A DNA stretch of 64,000 nt from Sipunculus nudus (Eukaryota > Annelida > Sipuncula > Golfingiida > Sipunculidae): the NCBI GenBank assembly GCA_026874595.1, contig JAPPUL010000066.1, positions 29,474 through 93,473 on the forward strand. Direction: 5' to 3'. The position numbers and the translations under genes were made by a program. Below, one piece after another: positions 21,866 to 30,820 of this stretch (position 1 is the stretch's first letter; each line of letters starts with the position of its first letter). The notes beneath the pieces were generated by a model, which did no database searches, was not told the origin of the DNA, and saw only the letters and a list, made by a program, of their open reading frames with translations.

Positions 21866-22803
21866 TTACATTTTAAAATATATACCCTTTATGTATTCAA
21901 TAGTCTCTTTTGAAGCGTTTAATTCCTGTAACACTTTCAAAATAGATACAACCTCGCCTCCTAACGACGTTGACATTTTCAGCATAACATTTTCTAAATT
22001 CTGTATAAAAACCGAATTATCAGGTTTCATACTTGTATAATAAGACGGATTAAAAACCTCTTTCGATTCTTTTGCTTTTACCGCTCGCAAATTTCAAATT
22101 AGTTAACTTTGAATTTGACACTCTAAACTGATAATAACCAGGCTTTCGATTTAAATTATAATCATGCGCCGAGTTACGAGCCAAAGAAACCAGGTCGTAA
22201 CAATACCGTACCTCCTAATAAATTTATAGGTTGATACGGTACGTGATCATGGCCTAATATAATATAACTCCAACCCTTGTTTTCTAACCATTCTCGACTT
22301 AACGAAAAAAGAAGGATCCAGAGTAGATTCGTAAAAGAAATGACCAAACAAAATCGAATCCGTATTTTTTCGGAGCGATATTAGGTCTGTAAGATTTTAG
22401 TTTAACGGGCATCGACTCAATATAAACGCCATTGATTTTCATTCTCGTTATTATCCGTAAAACATTGCACAATTGCATAGTTCCAAGAGCTGTTTTCGGT
22501 AACGTCTTTGGATTGTAATTATAAATGTCGTGTTGTCCCATAATTGTAAAAAGATGTTTCCCGTTTTGACTATATCCACTAAATTGATCAATCAACTTGT
22601 TCATTGCTCGTAACGATATAATAGGTTTGTCAAAAAAAATCGCCCAAAAAAATAATGACGTCATTTTCATTTACAATACAATCGATTTTCGAACAAATCG
22701 ATTCAAAGTAATTATCTACCCGTGAACGTGGATTTGAATCCGATATATGAGGATCCCCCACTATAGCCAACTTAAAATTATCTTTAATATTTATCTCAAA
22801 CAT
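21866..22803 (-). CDS. SbcD / gp47-like recombination exonuclease subunit (frameshifted)
   Basis: About 310 residues of the calcineurin-like metallophosphoesterase fold: VGDPHISD (motif I), FLGDFFDKP (motif II), GQHDIYNYNPKT (motif III, His for the usual GNHD), GHDHVPYQP and RPGSLAR (C-terminal motifs). Surplus bases near 22645, 22310, 22220 and 22095 break the reading. The ATG at 22803 overlaps the stop of the SbcC C-terminal half. With SbcC it should form the Mre11/Rad50-like nuclease that processes DNA ends for recombination-dependent replication. Confidence 0.8.
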
Positions 22804-23709
22804 TATATGTCCTCTTTAACTATTGTAACCATTCCATCGTTTACAATAATCGTTTGAACTGCATAATCAGCAAAATCTAAATGCGATATTAAAACGACAA
22901 TCAGATTGTTTCGTTTCGAAAACCTCTTGTAAGAATTCCGAAGAAAAACGCCCAAAATATTCTTTCGATATATAGGAATAACCCTCATCTATAAACATTA
23001 TCGGAAACGAATTTCTAGCCTTTATATAATGATAATGAAATATAAACGATAAAACCATACGTACCCCATTACCTACACCATCCCGTAAATCTACCTCTAA
23101 ATCGCCGTCTTTTAACAAGAAATCTAACGACTTACCTAGACGGTCTGAAATTACCGCTTTTAATTTGTATTCTTTATCAAAAAAATACAAACTTTAAAGC
23201 TTCATTTGCAACACTCTCTAACTCATTTATAGCTTTCATATAAATTTTATCAACAGCTTTTAAATAATATTCCTTAGCCGTTCCTACAAAATTTAACCGC
23301 TTGTTTGTTTCGCTTATATTAACCTCCGATTTCTTTAAATTCCTTTTGTAACCTGTTATTATATTCTTCTAACGCTGTTATCCTTTGCAATATTAACAAC
23401 GACTTGTCTTTCTATAGCTTTATAACTGTCTTCTTGTATCAAAACAGATTCCATTCTGCGTTAGCCTCCTCTAATTTTATACTAGTAGTCTCTAAATATT
23501 CTTTCAACTCAACCACTACTAAATCGGCTTCTTTTTTAGAATTTTCGTATGTTTGAGTAAATTCTGCAATGTTCGAACAGCCAAATTCTTTAAAAATAGC
23601 CATAACTCGCTTTTCAATCTCTTTCTTTTGACCTTTTATCTCTTGAATTTTTTCGTTAACTACTTTTAACTTATCTAAAAGATTTTGATAATTTTTCAAC
23701 GTCTGTCAT
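22803..23709 (-). CDS. SbcC / gp46-like ATPase, C-terminal half as a separate gene (frameshifted)
   Basis: The start at 23709 has an excellent AAGGAGGCGTT ribosome site that overlaps the stop of the N-terminal half. A coiled coil of about 90 residues is followed by the Rad50 C-terminal ATPase lobe: VDLRDGVGNGVRMVLSF in the signature-motif position, PIMFIDEGYSYIS (Walker B) and VLISHLDFAD (H-loop). The reading needs surplus bases dropped near 23695, 23450-23190 and 22915. The lobe is complete and pairs with the N-terminal half encoded just upstream. Confidence 0.75.
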
Positions 23710-23718
23710 AACGCCTCC

Positions 23719-24714
23719 TTACAAACTCTTACCACATAAAGGACACTTGTCATATCTCTTTAATTTAATACTTATAGCTTCCAATTCGTTACTAAAATCC
23801 TCTCCACGTTTATTTAAAGTCTTCAACTCTAAAGCCAACTTATCGTATTCGGCTTTAACCAAAAAAAATCCGGAAAGTTAAAATTAAATTGTCTCTCTTT
23901 AATCTCAAATTCTAAAATTTTTCGACTCTTTTCTAAAAAAATCTTGCTTTCTTCTAACCTGTTAACTCGATCAAAAATCTCTAAAGGCTTTCGATAGGGT
24001 CTAATTCCTTCTAACACAGTGTTTAAAGTATTTATTTTATCTAACTCTATCTTATATTCCTCCATTTTCTTTATTTGCGTCTTCTTATCTTGTAAATAAC
24101 TTAACTTATCTTTAATTAACTGTTTCGGCAACTCTTGTAACAACCCATCTAAAAATTTACTTGTATTTGTAACAACTTTTAACCTTTCGTTTAAACCCAC
24201 ATTTCGTGTTTTTAACGTTCCTAGCTCCGTCTTAAACTCTTTTAAAACAACATTAGTCTTTTCAATGTTAAACATCTCTTCAAACAATCTAAACTGGTCA
24301 GTCGCTGTCGAACCAAAAGGAAACAGCCGTTGCCACTCAGTTTGCATGTTAACTATCCACTTATCGCTCTCCCCGCACCTTAAGTAAAAACTCAGAATCT
24401 ATATCAAAAACATCCGATTTACCCGCTTTTCCGTACGTCTGCCCGTCATACTCGTATCTAACCAACTCCTTTGTTCTAAACCACAACATCCACTCATTAT
24501 CGTTAAACTTAATTGCTACACCCGTTTCTTTTGCCCCTTGTCTAATATAAGATTTCGAGCCCCTAACATTTTGCACTAAAGCGTTAATCGCTCTAAATAA
24601 AGCCGTTTTACCCGACGAATTAGGTCCCCGAACAACATTTATACCCTCTTTAAATACAATATCCGCCCGCTCTATACTTTGAAAATTTTTAACCACTAAA
24701 CGCACTTTATTCAA
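23719..24714 (-). CDS. SbcC / gp46-like ATPase, N-terminal half ending at the zinc hook (frameshifted)
   Basis: Starts at TTG 24714 with AGAGGAG upstream, overlapping the RecA stop. Walker A is GPNSSGKTALFRAI, followed by a Q-loop region and long coiled coil. It ends in RYDKCPLCGKSL and a stop: the CxxC zinc hook is the last thing encoded. Surplus bases near 24363 and 23865 are needed. In usual SbcC/Rad50 proteins the hook lies in the middle of one chain, so here the protein appears to be made as two chains. See findings. Confidence 0.75.
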
Positions 24715-25759
24715 TCTTATTCTCCTCTTTAAACAGTTCAAAAGCCCCTCGCTCTTTTAACCACGCATAATATTTTTTATAGTTATTGTTAACTTCTTGC
24801 AAAGCTCCAACCACCTCCCCGAACTTTAATAGGTTCGTCAGTCGGATTTAACCGAAACTGATAATAACCCGCTCCCTTAACTGTCAAAGCTCCAAATTTT
24901 TCTAAAGCATCTTTTATAAAAAAATTGTTCGACCACACCTCGTCCAAATAAAATATGAATGTTAACGTGAATTAAAGGCCGAACATGTCGATTCTTTAAA
25001 GTAAAAATCCGAGCATTAATTCCAAAAGTTACGTCTTGTTCTTGATTATTTACTACCGCTTTACGTAGTAATTTAGGACCTCCCTTTAACTGTACTCGCA
25101 CATCAGGATAAAAATTGTAAAGCGTTACCGCCAGCCGGTACCCACCGACGCAGTGTTAAATCTGCTTTTAAAATCAAACTTTACACGCATTTGATTAATT
25201 AAAAACATTGTGATCCTTTTGCTACCTAATAACGACTTATATTTTACTAAAAAATTCACATCCAAATGAGATTTTAAACCAGGTCGAATATTATCGATCG
25301 ATTCTTTTTCTAAATCAATAGGCGATATAGCTGCTACCGAATCTATAACTATAACATCTATATCGGTACCAGATTCTAGAAAACTTCCTATAATTCTCTT
25401 CAACTTCAACGTATGTAGATGGCGACAACAAATAAAAACTTTTATTTAAATGTTTTGTAAGCCCAATACCGTCTAGTAACGACTCTTTTACCCCACCTTC
25501 AATATCTAAATATACTACTTTCTTTTCCTTTTAAAATAACTCGAAGAGCTAAATACAGTAATAACGTCGATTTACCTAAACCCGCCTCAGACGAAACCTC
25601 AATTACATCACCTTTCGTATAACCTCCCCCTAAAACCATATCCAAAGCAATTATACCAGTCGGTACCATCTCAACGTCTGTCCGTTGATACTTACTTAAA
25701 ACGTCTAAAAGTTTCTTTTTGTCTCCTTCGCTCTCTTCTTTCTCTTTCTTTTTATTCAT
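24707..25759 (-). CDS. RecA-like recombinase (frameshifted)
   Basis: About 350 residues. The core motifs are present: MVPTGIIALDMVLGGGYTKG, Walker A SSEAGLGKST, DIEGGVKESLLDGIG, Walker B VIVIDSVAAISP, and the L2/NQ region LINQMRVKFD followed by the GG-containing strand. Breaks by surplus bases lie near 25505, 25395, 25130, 24900 and 24805. The start at 25759 has AAAGGGTG upstream and overlaps the end of the RuvC-like gene. It probably drives strand exchange in recombination-dependent replication with SbcCD and the SSB-like protein. Confidence 0.83.
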
Positions 25760-26417
25760 TTTGTAACACCCTTTCATAATACCGAACTTTTCGCATAGAC
25801 TCTACAGTAGATAATTGTGTTCTAACAAAAAACTCCGAAATAGACCTTAAGCTATCAACTCCAAACTTCTCAATAAAAAAATCAGGGTTCGCTGCATACG
25901 CTACTAGTAAAGAATCTAAAATATGAGAATCTAATCGCTTGTCTTCGATAGGAAAATTATCTTTAATTAGCTTCCGAATAACTCTTTTAGGCGTCTTTTT
26001 CATTTGTAAGAAAAATTTACCTAAACCCGCCGGAACTAAATTAATATTACCAAATTTGTTAGACCGTAAATAACTTAAAAAAATAGAAACAAAACAGATT
26101 AAAGCAATAGAAACCATCCTACCTCCAAAAAAAGGAGACTCAATGTTTATTTCTATGTCTTGATTGTTTTTTATCTTAAAATCTTTTTTGAATTTATCTA
26201 TAATCGCCAAATAGTTCTTATACGTGTCTTCTAAAACTAAATAAAATTCAGCGAAACCCTTTTTCATCACTTTTAGGTCCGAACGATACGATACAAATAT
26301 AACTTTTACGTTTTTTTTATCAATCAAAGTAAACCCCGAAGTTACGACTCCAGGATCTACGTTTATTATATAATTTTTTTTTCCACTCCGTCTCCATAAG
26401 AATATATTTTTTCGCAT
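25752..26417 (-). CDS. RuvC-like Holliday junction resolvase
   Basis: 221 residues, intact. The RNase-H-fold catalytic pattern is visible: INVDPGVVTSGF (first Asp), INIESPFFGG (Glu), and HILDSLLVAYA near the C terminus (last acids), plus the basic segment MKKTPKRVIRKLIKDNF. The product would cut four-way junctions during packaging or recombination. It lies between SSB-like and RecA genes with short overlaps. Confidence 0.75.
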   Translation of the reverse strand: MRKNIFLWRRSGKKNYIINVDPGVVTSGFTLIDKKNVKVIFVSYRSDLKVMKKGFAEFYLVLEDTYKNYLAIIDKFKKDFKIKNNQDIEINIESPFFGGRMVSIALICFVSIFLSYLRSNKFGNINLVPAGLGKFFLQMKKTPKRVIRKLIKDNFPIEDKRLDSHILDSLLVAYAANPDFFIEKFGVDSLRSISEFFVRTQLSTVESMRKVRYYERVLQNE

Positions 26418-26432
26418 AATGTTCCGCTTTAT

Positions 26433-27279
26433 CTAAAAAGGTACGTCGTTAGAATCGTCGAAAAACGTACTTAAATCACTCTCTTGTACCCCTTCCAAAA
26501 TTCCCTTTTCTATGTCTTGTGGTTGTGCCTGCGGTTGTACTTGTGGTTGTACTTGTGGTTGTACTTGTGGCTGTACTTGTGGTTGTACTTGTGGTTGTAC
26601 TTGTGGTTGTGCCTGCTGTATTTGAGGTTGTGGTTGTACTTGCTGTATTTGAGGTTGTGGTTGGTAAGAAAAACTTCCTGCCGAAACATTTCGTAAAGGA
26701 GCCCCGTCATTCATAGTTACTTCCCGATACTTCGCATCGTCATAAACAGCAGCAATCGAATATTGTACGACTCTGTTATACTCAGAAATAAAATTGTTAA
26801 CCTCTTGTGTTGCATTAAGCTCTCTCCACTTACATTTGTTCAAAGAATAAAACGTAAAGTTTTGAAACCGCTCGTCTGTACATTGAATTAACAAATCGTC
26901 TCCTGCAAGCGAGGGATTCCCTAATTTTTTTAACGTAACTAAACTGTTATATTTATCTTCAGTTATCAACAAGTATTTAAGTATAATCGGCATCTCGTAC
27001 GTTATAGTCTTATCTTTTGTATATTGTACATTTGAATACTCAACAATAGGTAAAGCATACCTTCCTTTAGGTAAATTTAAATCTTCACAACAAACTCCCT
27101 CAAAACAATAAAACAACCCTGTCAAGTCGCTATAATGTAATTTTACACCTATTACACTGTCAGCAATAACCGAAATAACCGCAACTTGATTGGCGTACGC
27201 TTTAAATTTTTTCGATTCCTGCTCTCGGCATTGTTTCGCCAAACTGTAACGCCTTAAACGCATTATTTTGTCCATTCAT
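26433..27279 (-). CDS. Single-stranded DNA-binding protein-like, with QPQV repeat linker and acidic tip
   Basis: The last eight residues, DDSNDVPF, are an SSB-type acidic tip (compare DDDIPF), preceded by a long Gln/Pro/Val linker of tetrapeptide repeats. The N-terminal 200 residues are the putative DNA-binding part, but no OB-fold motif is certain. A start at 27279 (MNGQNNAFKALQ) is favoured because it has AGAGGT nine bases upstream; it needs one surplus A near 27212. Otherwise the frame opens at 27275 with no ribosome site. Its location beside RecA, RuvC and HU-like genes fits a replication SSB. Confidence 0.7.
26518..26618. repeat. 12-bp tandem repeat encoding QPQV linker
   Basis: About eight copies of a 12-base unit (GTTGTACTTGTG on the plus strand) inside the SSB-like gene, with a few point changes giving QPQA. 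Length variation by slippage is expected. Confidence 0.9.
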
Positions 27280-27589
27280 TGTTAACAACCTCTTTTTTAT
27301 TTAAATGTTTGCTTTTTAAACAAGATATACTTGTTTTGTTTTCTTGAAAAGAACGTGTAAAAATCGAACTAGGATAAAACTTAGCTAAGAAACGTCCACT
27401 CCTAGCCGAACGCTGTCTTTTAAAAGTACCTACTTTACTTAATCTTAACTGACTATCTTTTAAACATAAATCAAACGCCGTAGCAAAAACAATTTGCACA
27501 ATCGCCCACACAGTTTCTTTTGAAAATTTATAGTTAAGATGTTCTTGAAAGTTCTTTTGTAAAGTTTCAATGTAATCGTTTTTATTCAC
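27263..27589 (-). CDS. HU/IHF-like DNA-binding protein 1
   Basis: About 108 residues. Start GTG at 27589 (MNKNDYIETLQKNF) is preferred over 27601, since it has TGGAG upstream and matches the usual HU beginning. The HU signature appears as LRLSKVGTFKRQRSARSGR. The C terminus is longer than typical and diverges. Likely a histone-like bender or packager of phage DNA. One of three HU-like genes in the window. Confidence 0.7.
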   Translation of the reverse strand: MNKNDYIETLQKNFQEHLNYKFSKETVWAIVQIVFATAFDLCLKDSQLRLSKVGTFKRQRSARSGRFLAKFYPSSIFTRSFQENKTSISCLKSKHLNKKEVVNNEWTK

Positions 27590-27675
27590 TCTTTTCTCCA
27601 CATATTAGTATATACAAGAAAATTTCAAACTTTTACAACAAAAATTAAATTTTCACACAAAAAGAATGAATAACC

Positions 27676-28005
27676 TTAAATTCCAGAATTTCTAGCGTTC
27701 CTTAATCGCCTCTCTATAACCTTTAAAATCTGCCCCTCATTATTAAATAAACGACCCCGACGAAATTTAATAGTGTCCCTTGACCGCCAAAACCGTCCAA
27801 AATTCTCTAAAGTTACAGGATGCCCTACGTCTATGTATGCTGTAAGAATGGCTAAAAACGCTAACAACATCTTTTTAGCCTCAACATGATCATAATCAAA
27901 ATAACCATGATTTAATATCTCGGTTATAATATCGTCTAACGTTCGTTCAGGACCCCTAATCGCACCACCAATTATAAACGTATCGCTTTTTTTATTGTCA
28001 ATCAT
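27676..28005 (-). CDS. HU/IHF-like DNA-binding protein 2 (divergent)
   Basis: About 109 residues from ATG 28005 (AAGAGA upstream; the upstream in-frame codon at 28035 has no site). The C-terminal half has HPVTLENFGRFWRSR and IKFRRGR, the HU beta-arm pattern v.l.nfG.F..r. The N-terminal half is helical. The ATG overlaps the stop of the small zinc-ribbon gene. More divergent than the other two HU-like genes. Confidence 0.55.
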   Translation of the reverse strand: MIDNKKSDTFIIGGAIRGPERTLDDIITEILNHGYFDYDHVEAKKMLLAFLAILTAYIDVGHPVTLENFGRFWRSRDTIKFRRGRLFNNEGQILKVIERRLRNARNSGI

Positions 28006-28168
28006 AAATCTCTTGTGTTGACTTGTTGTCCTCATCTACAATTTCTACTGTCTCGCCTTTCTTTTCTATCTCTTTTTCGCCACAAACCAAACAAGTATAT
28101 ACGTTATACTCTTTTACGTTTTTCTCGTTGTAATTCCTATGCCCGCACTTCATTTCTTTACCACTCAT
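27998..28168 (-). CDS. Small zinc-ribbon protein
   Basis: 56 residues with MKCGHRNY near the start and YTCLVCGEKE in the middle: a C..H...CxxC arrangement that looks like a minimal zinc ribbon. AGGAGGAAAG precedes the ATG. It overlaps the start of HU-like protein 2, so they are coupled. Function unknown. Confidence 0.65.
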   Translation of the reverse strand: MSGKEMKCGHRNYNEKNVKEYNVYTCLVCGEKEIEKKGETVEIVDEDNKSTQEIYD

Positions 28169-28178
28169 TTCTTTCCTC

Positions 28179-29443
28179 CTAAAATATATTTTCTAAAAGA
28201 ACTCTCTTATCTAACACACAATCTAAATAACTTTTATCGTTTCGAAAAGTCCAATCGTTAACTACCGCATGAGATAATTTTAAATTCTTTGCCGAAACCG
28301 CCTGCCCATCTACTCGTAAAACTTTATTTAAATATTGAGGATTTAACACCGCTTTCCCATCCTGAAATATTGTCATTTCGTTTCTCAACTCAAACGGAAT
28401 ATTCGAAACTGTAGCCAGCCAATATTCTTTTTCTTTTCCCTTATCTGTTAAAAATACGGACAATTTAAGACCTCCAATAAAGTTACTCCACTTCTTATCC
28501 ACACTTGCATCTACATGCCCCGATATAAACATGTCAATATCTTCCCCTAAAGTCTCTTTCATTGACCTTTTTAATTTAACTTGTACCGAACGGTTTCTAG
28601 TACCGTTCACTAAATAGCTAGCAGTTAAATTTTTAAACACAAACCCTTCACCGCCAGAATTAACATATTTCTCATACATTCTCAATTTATCTTGAGTATA
28701 TAACGTTGACATTTCAAAAGGTAATTTGTCAAAAAAAGACTGAGTAAACAAACCCTCTAATTTTAAACGTCGTTGCTTAAACGATTTGTCAATTAAACTC
28801 TCCGTTCCATATTCTAAAATATCAAATATTTTAAACTTTAAAGGAACTTGCTTTAACTGCAATTCGCACGCTACCTTTTCATCGCTCGATAATATAATTG
28901 ACACAACGTTTTGTTCCGTCTTAGTTTCACTTTTACCTGTTTCTAATAAGAAAGTAGTGTCAACATTATCACAAACCACAACCTCAGAATCTAATACAAA
29001 ACTTTTACTACACTGCTTTAGAAAATCTTTACCAAAGTTTATATTACAATCTTTTATTAAAGCAAGTTTAGATGTGTAATCTATCGGTAAATAATCGTCT
29101 ACCGAAACGTTTCGTGAAAAAAAAAGTAAACCCCTCTGTCGGATAATAACATATAATTATCCGACATCCGTTATATTTCTTTTCGGCTACCCAATCTTCC
29201 GACTTAAGTAAATTTCTTTTTTCATTCTCTTTTAAATGTTTAAAAGAAAACGAAAGCATCGGATGCCCTATTTCTAACCGTTTTAACAAGCCTTGACTTA
29301 CTACCCGTTTTTTTTTTCGAAGAGAGTCTACAGCTAAAAAATTTACATAATCTTGACGCTTTAATTTCTTTTTCGTCATTTCTAAAAGGCTCGATCCCCC
29401 GTTTCACACACTCTAACTGCAACTCTTTTAAAGTTCGTCTCAT
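28179..29443 (-). CDS. ATP-dependent DNA ligase (frameshifted)
   Basis: About 420 residues. An N-terminal SAP-like segment (TLKELQLECVKRGIEPF) is followed by the nucleotidyltransferase motifs: AEKKYNGCRI (motif I, adenylated Lys), VLDSEVVV (III), GGEGFVFKN (IV) and VQVKLKRSM (V), then an OB-like C terminus. Motif I is K-x-N-G rather than K-x-D-G. Breaks by surplus bases lie near 29385, 29125 and 28985. Seals nicks in phage replication; sits with the HU-like, SSB and recombination genes. Confidence 0.82.
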
Positions 29444-29454
29444 AGTTTAACTGT

Positions 29455-30115
29455 TTACTCAAATCTCATCCCACTTTGTTTAACAAAACTTCTTAAAGTT
29501 TTGTTCACTCGTTCAAGTACACTTAGAATCCCTTTTCTATATTCATTTAAATATATATTTTTATATATATATTTTGCTAAACGATTTAACCTCTTTAATA
29601 ATCTGGTTCCAACAACAATAATTTTTTCAAGCCTAACTCCCGAGTTTGCTACTCTTTCATATTCTTCGATAGAATCGTAAATATCGCCTCCCAAATTTGT
29701 TAAGTCAGCGATCATTTCTTTTTTCTTTTGAACAATTATTTTAGGGTCGGTTATTTTTTGATCAAGTTTTTTTATTCTTAGACTCGCTTTTAAAAGATCC
29801 TTCACTTGCGCTTTCCTTCACCCATCTAAACATCTTATTCCAAAAAGGTGTAAACATATCGTTAACTTTTGACATTGTACTAGCTCTAGCCTCTACTTCT
29901 TTATCGTATCTTGTAAACATATTAACAGCATGTCTTCGTGCGTCGATCAAAAAAGATTGTTTCCCTTTTAATAACGATTCTTTAGCTAATTCCATTGCTA
30001 ATTTAGTATACAATTTTGAAAACGCATCTACTTGACCTCTTAACGCAAGTAAATCTGGGGCCTCCTTGATAGCTTTTAATAAAGCTTCTTTTCCTTGAAT
30101 ATGTTGTGTAATCAT
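29455..30115 (-). CDS. Unknown helical protein (frameshifted)
   Basis: About 219 residues. One surplus A near 29768 separates two helical, charged halves that join naturally into one chain. Rich in Lys and Leu, with no Cys motif or membrane segment. It sits between a small helical gene and the ligase. No family recognised. Confidence 0.5.
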
Positions 30116-30120
30116 TTGTC

Positions 30121-30410
30121 CTATTCGTTTTTTTCAAATCTTTTTGAAACTTTATCGCTTTTTTCTGGCGTCTTTAATCGAGGATGCAATTGAATTATTT
30201 TCTTCTGGAGTCAATCCAGCAACATAATCACGAACATCTTGTCTAAAACTTGCCAAGACATTTGAACCCATAGTTTTCATTGCATTATAAAAAGCAATTC
30301 TTGGTCGCCGTTCCGCTTCGTCTAACTCAGTCTGATGCATCCACCTCCTCTAACTTCGTTTCGCCTATTACCTGTTCTAATTTTGGTTTAATCTCTAATA
30401 AAGTAGCCAT
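30121..30410 (-). CDS. Unknown small protein (frameshifted)
   Basis: About 95 residues from ATG 30410 (TAGGAGAT upstream) to TAG 30121. It needs one surplus G dropped near 30343 and one A near 30163. The alternative is a 26-residue peptide followed by a separate gene at 30340. First gene downstream of the promoter-like block at 30445-30480. No family recognised. Confidence 0.45.
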
Positions 30411-30444
30411 TTAAAATCTCCTAAACGTTTTTTAGTTTTACTCT

Positions 30445-30480
30445 CTACTATAATATATAAAAATCGGATTTCAAAAAAAC
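30445..30480 (-). promoter_or_regulatory. Promoter-like block, family A
   Basis: Minus strand reads TTGTTTTTTTGAAATCCG then TTTTTATATATTATAG: a TTGTTT -35-like and TATATTAT -10-like element, upstream of the leftward operon that begins at 30410. Same block as at 18165, 43991 and 47701. Confidence 0.55.
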
Positions 30481-30502
30481 AACTCTACCCCAATCTTACT
30501 AC

Positions 30503-30805
30503 TTAATCAGCTTCAGAATTTTCTAAATAATCCCTTATAACTAAAGCCAAAACATGGTTTATAGTAACCATTCCATCCCGAGTAAAATAAGTTACCCAGT
30601 CTGGATTGTTACTCCATAATCGAAGAATTTTAAAAGTATCTTTTAAATCTTCAAATGCAACATCTATCCAATTATACAAATCATAATCGATAAGATTAAT
30701 CTCATGATTTTGGAACTTTTTATTGTCTCGTAAAATATCCCGAACAGTTTTAAACGAAAAATCACTGTACTTCAAACCTTCAATATTTAAGTTGCCGTTT
30801 GTCAT
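30503..30805 (-). CDS. Unknown 100-residue protein
   Basis: Intact frame with AAGGGGAGC upstream. Acidic, with WIDVAFEDLKDTFKILRLW in the middle. Last gene before the promoter-like block at 30445-30480. No family recognised. Confidence 0.6.
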   Translation of the reverse strand: MTNGNLNIEGLKYSDFSFKTVRDILRDNKKFQNHEINLIDYDLYNWIDVAFEDLKDTFKILRLWSNNPDWVTYFTRDGMVTINHVLALVIRDYLENSEAD

Positions 30806-30820
30806 AATTTGTTGCTCCCC

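Noticed and set aside
26484-26716. Plus-strand and alternate-frame open stretches rich in Val/Leu or His/Lys/Tyr
   Set aside because: They are the other frames of the 12-base QPQV repeat in the SSB-like gene; low complexity, no ribosome site.
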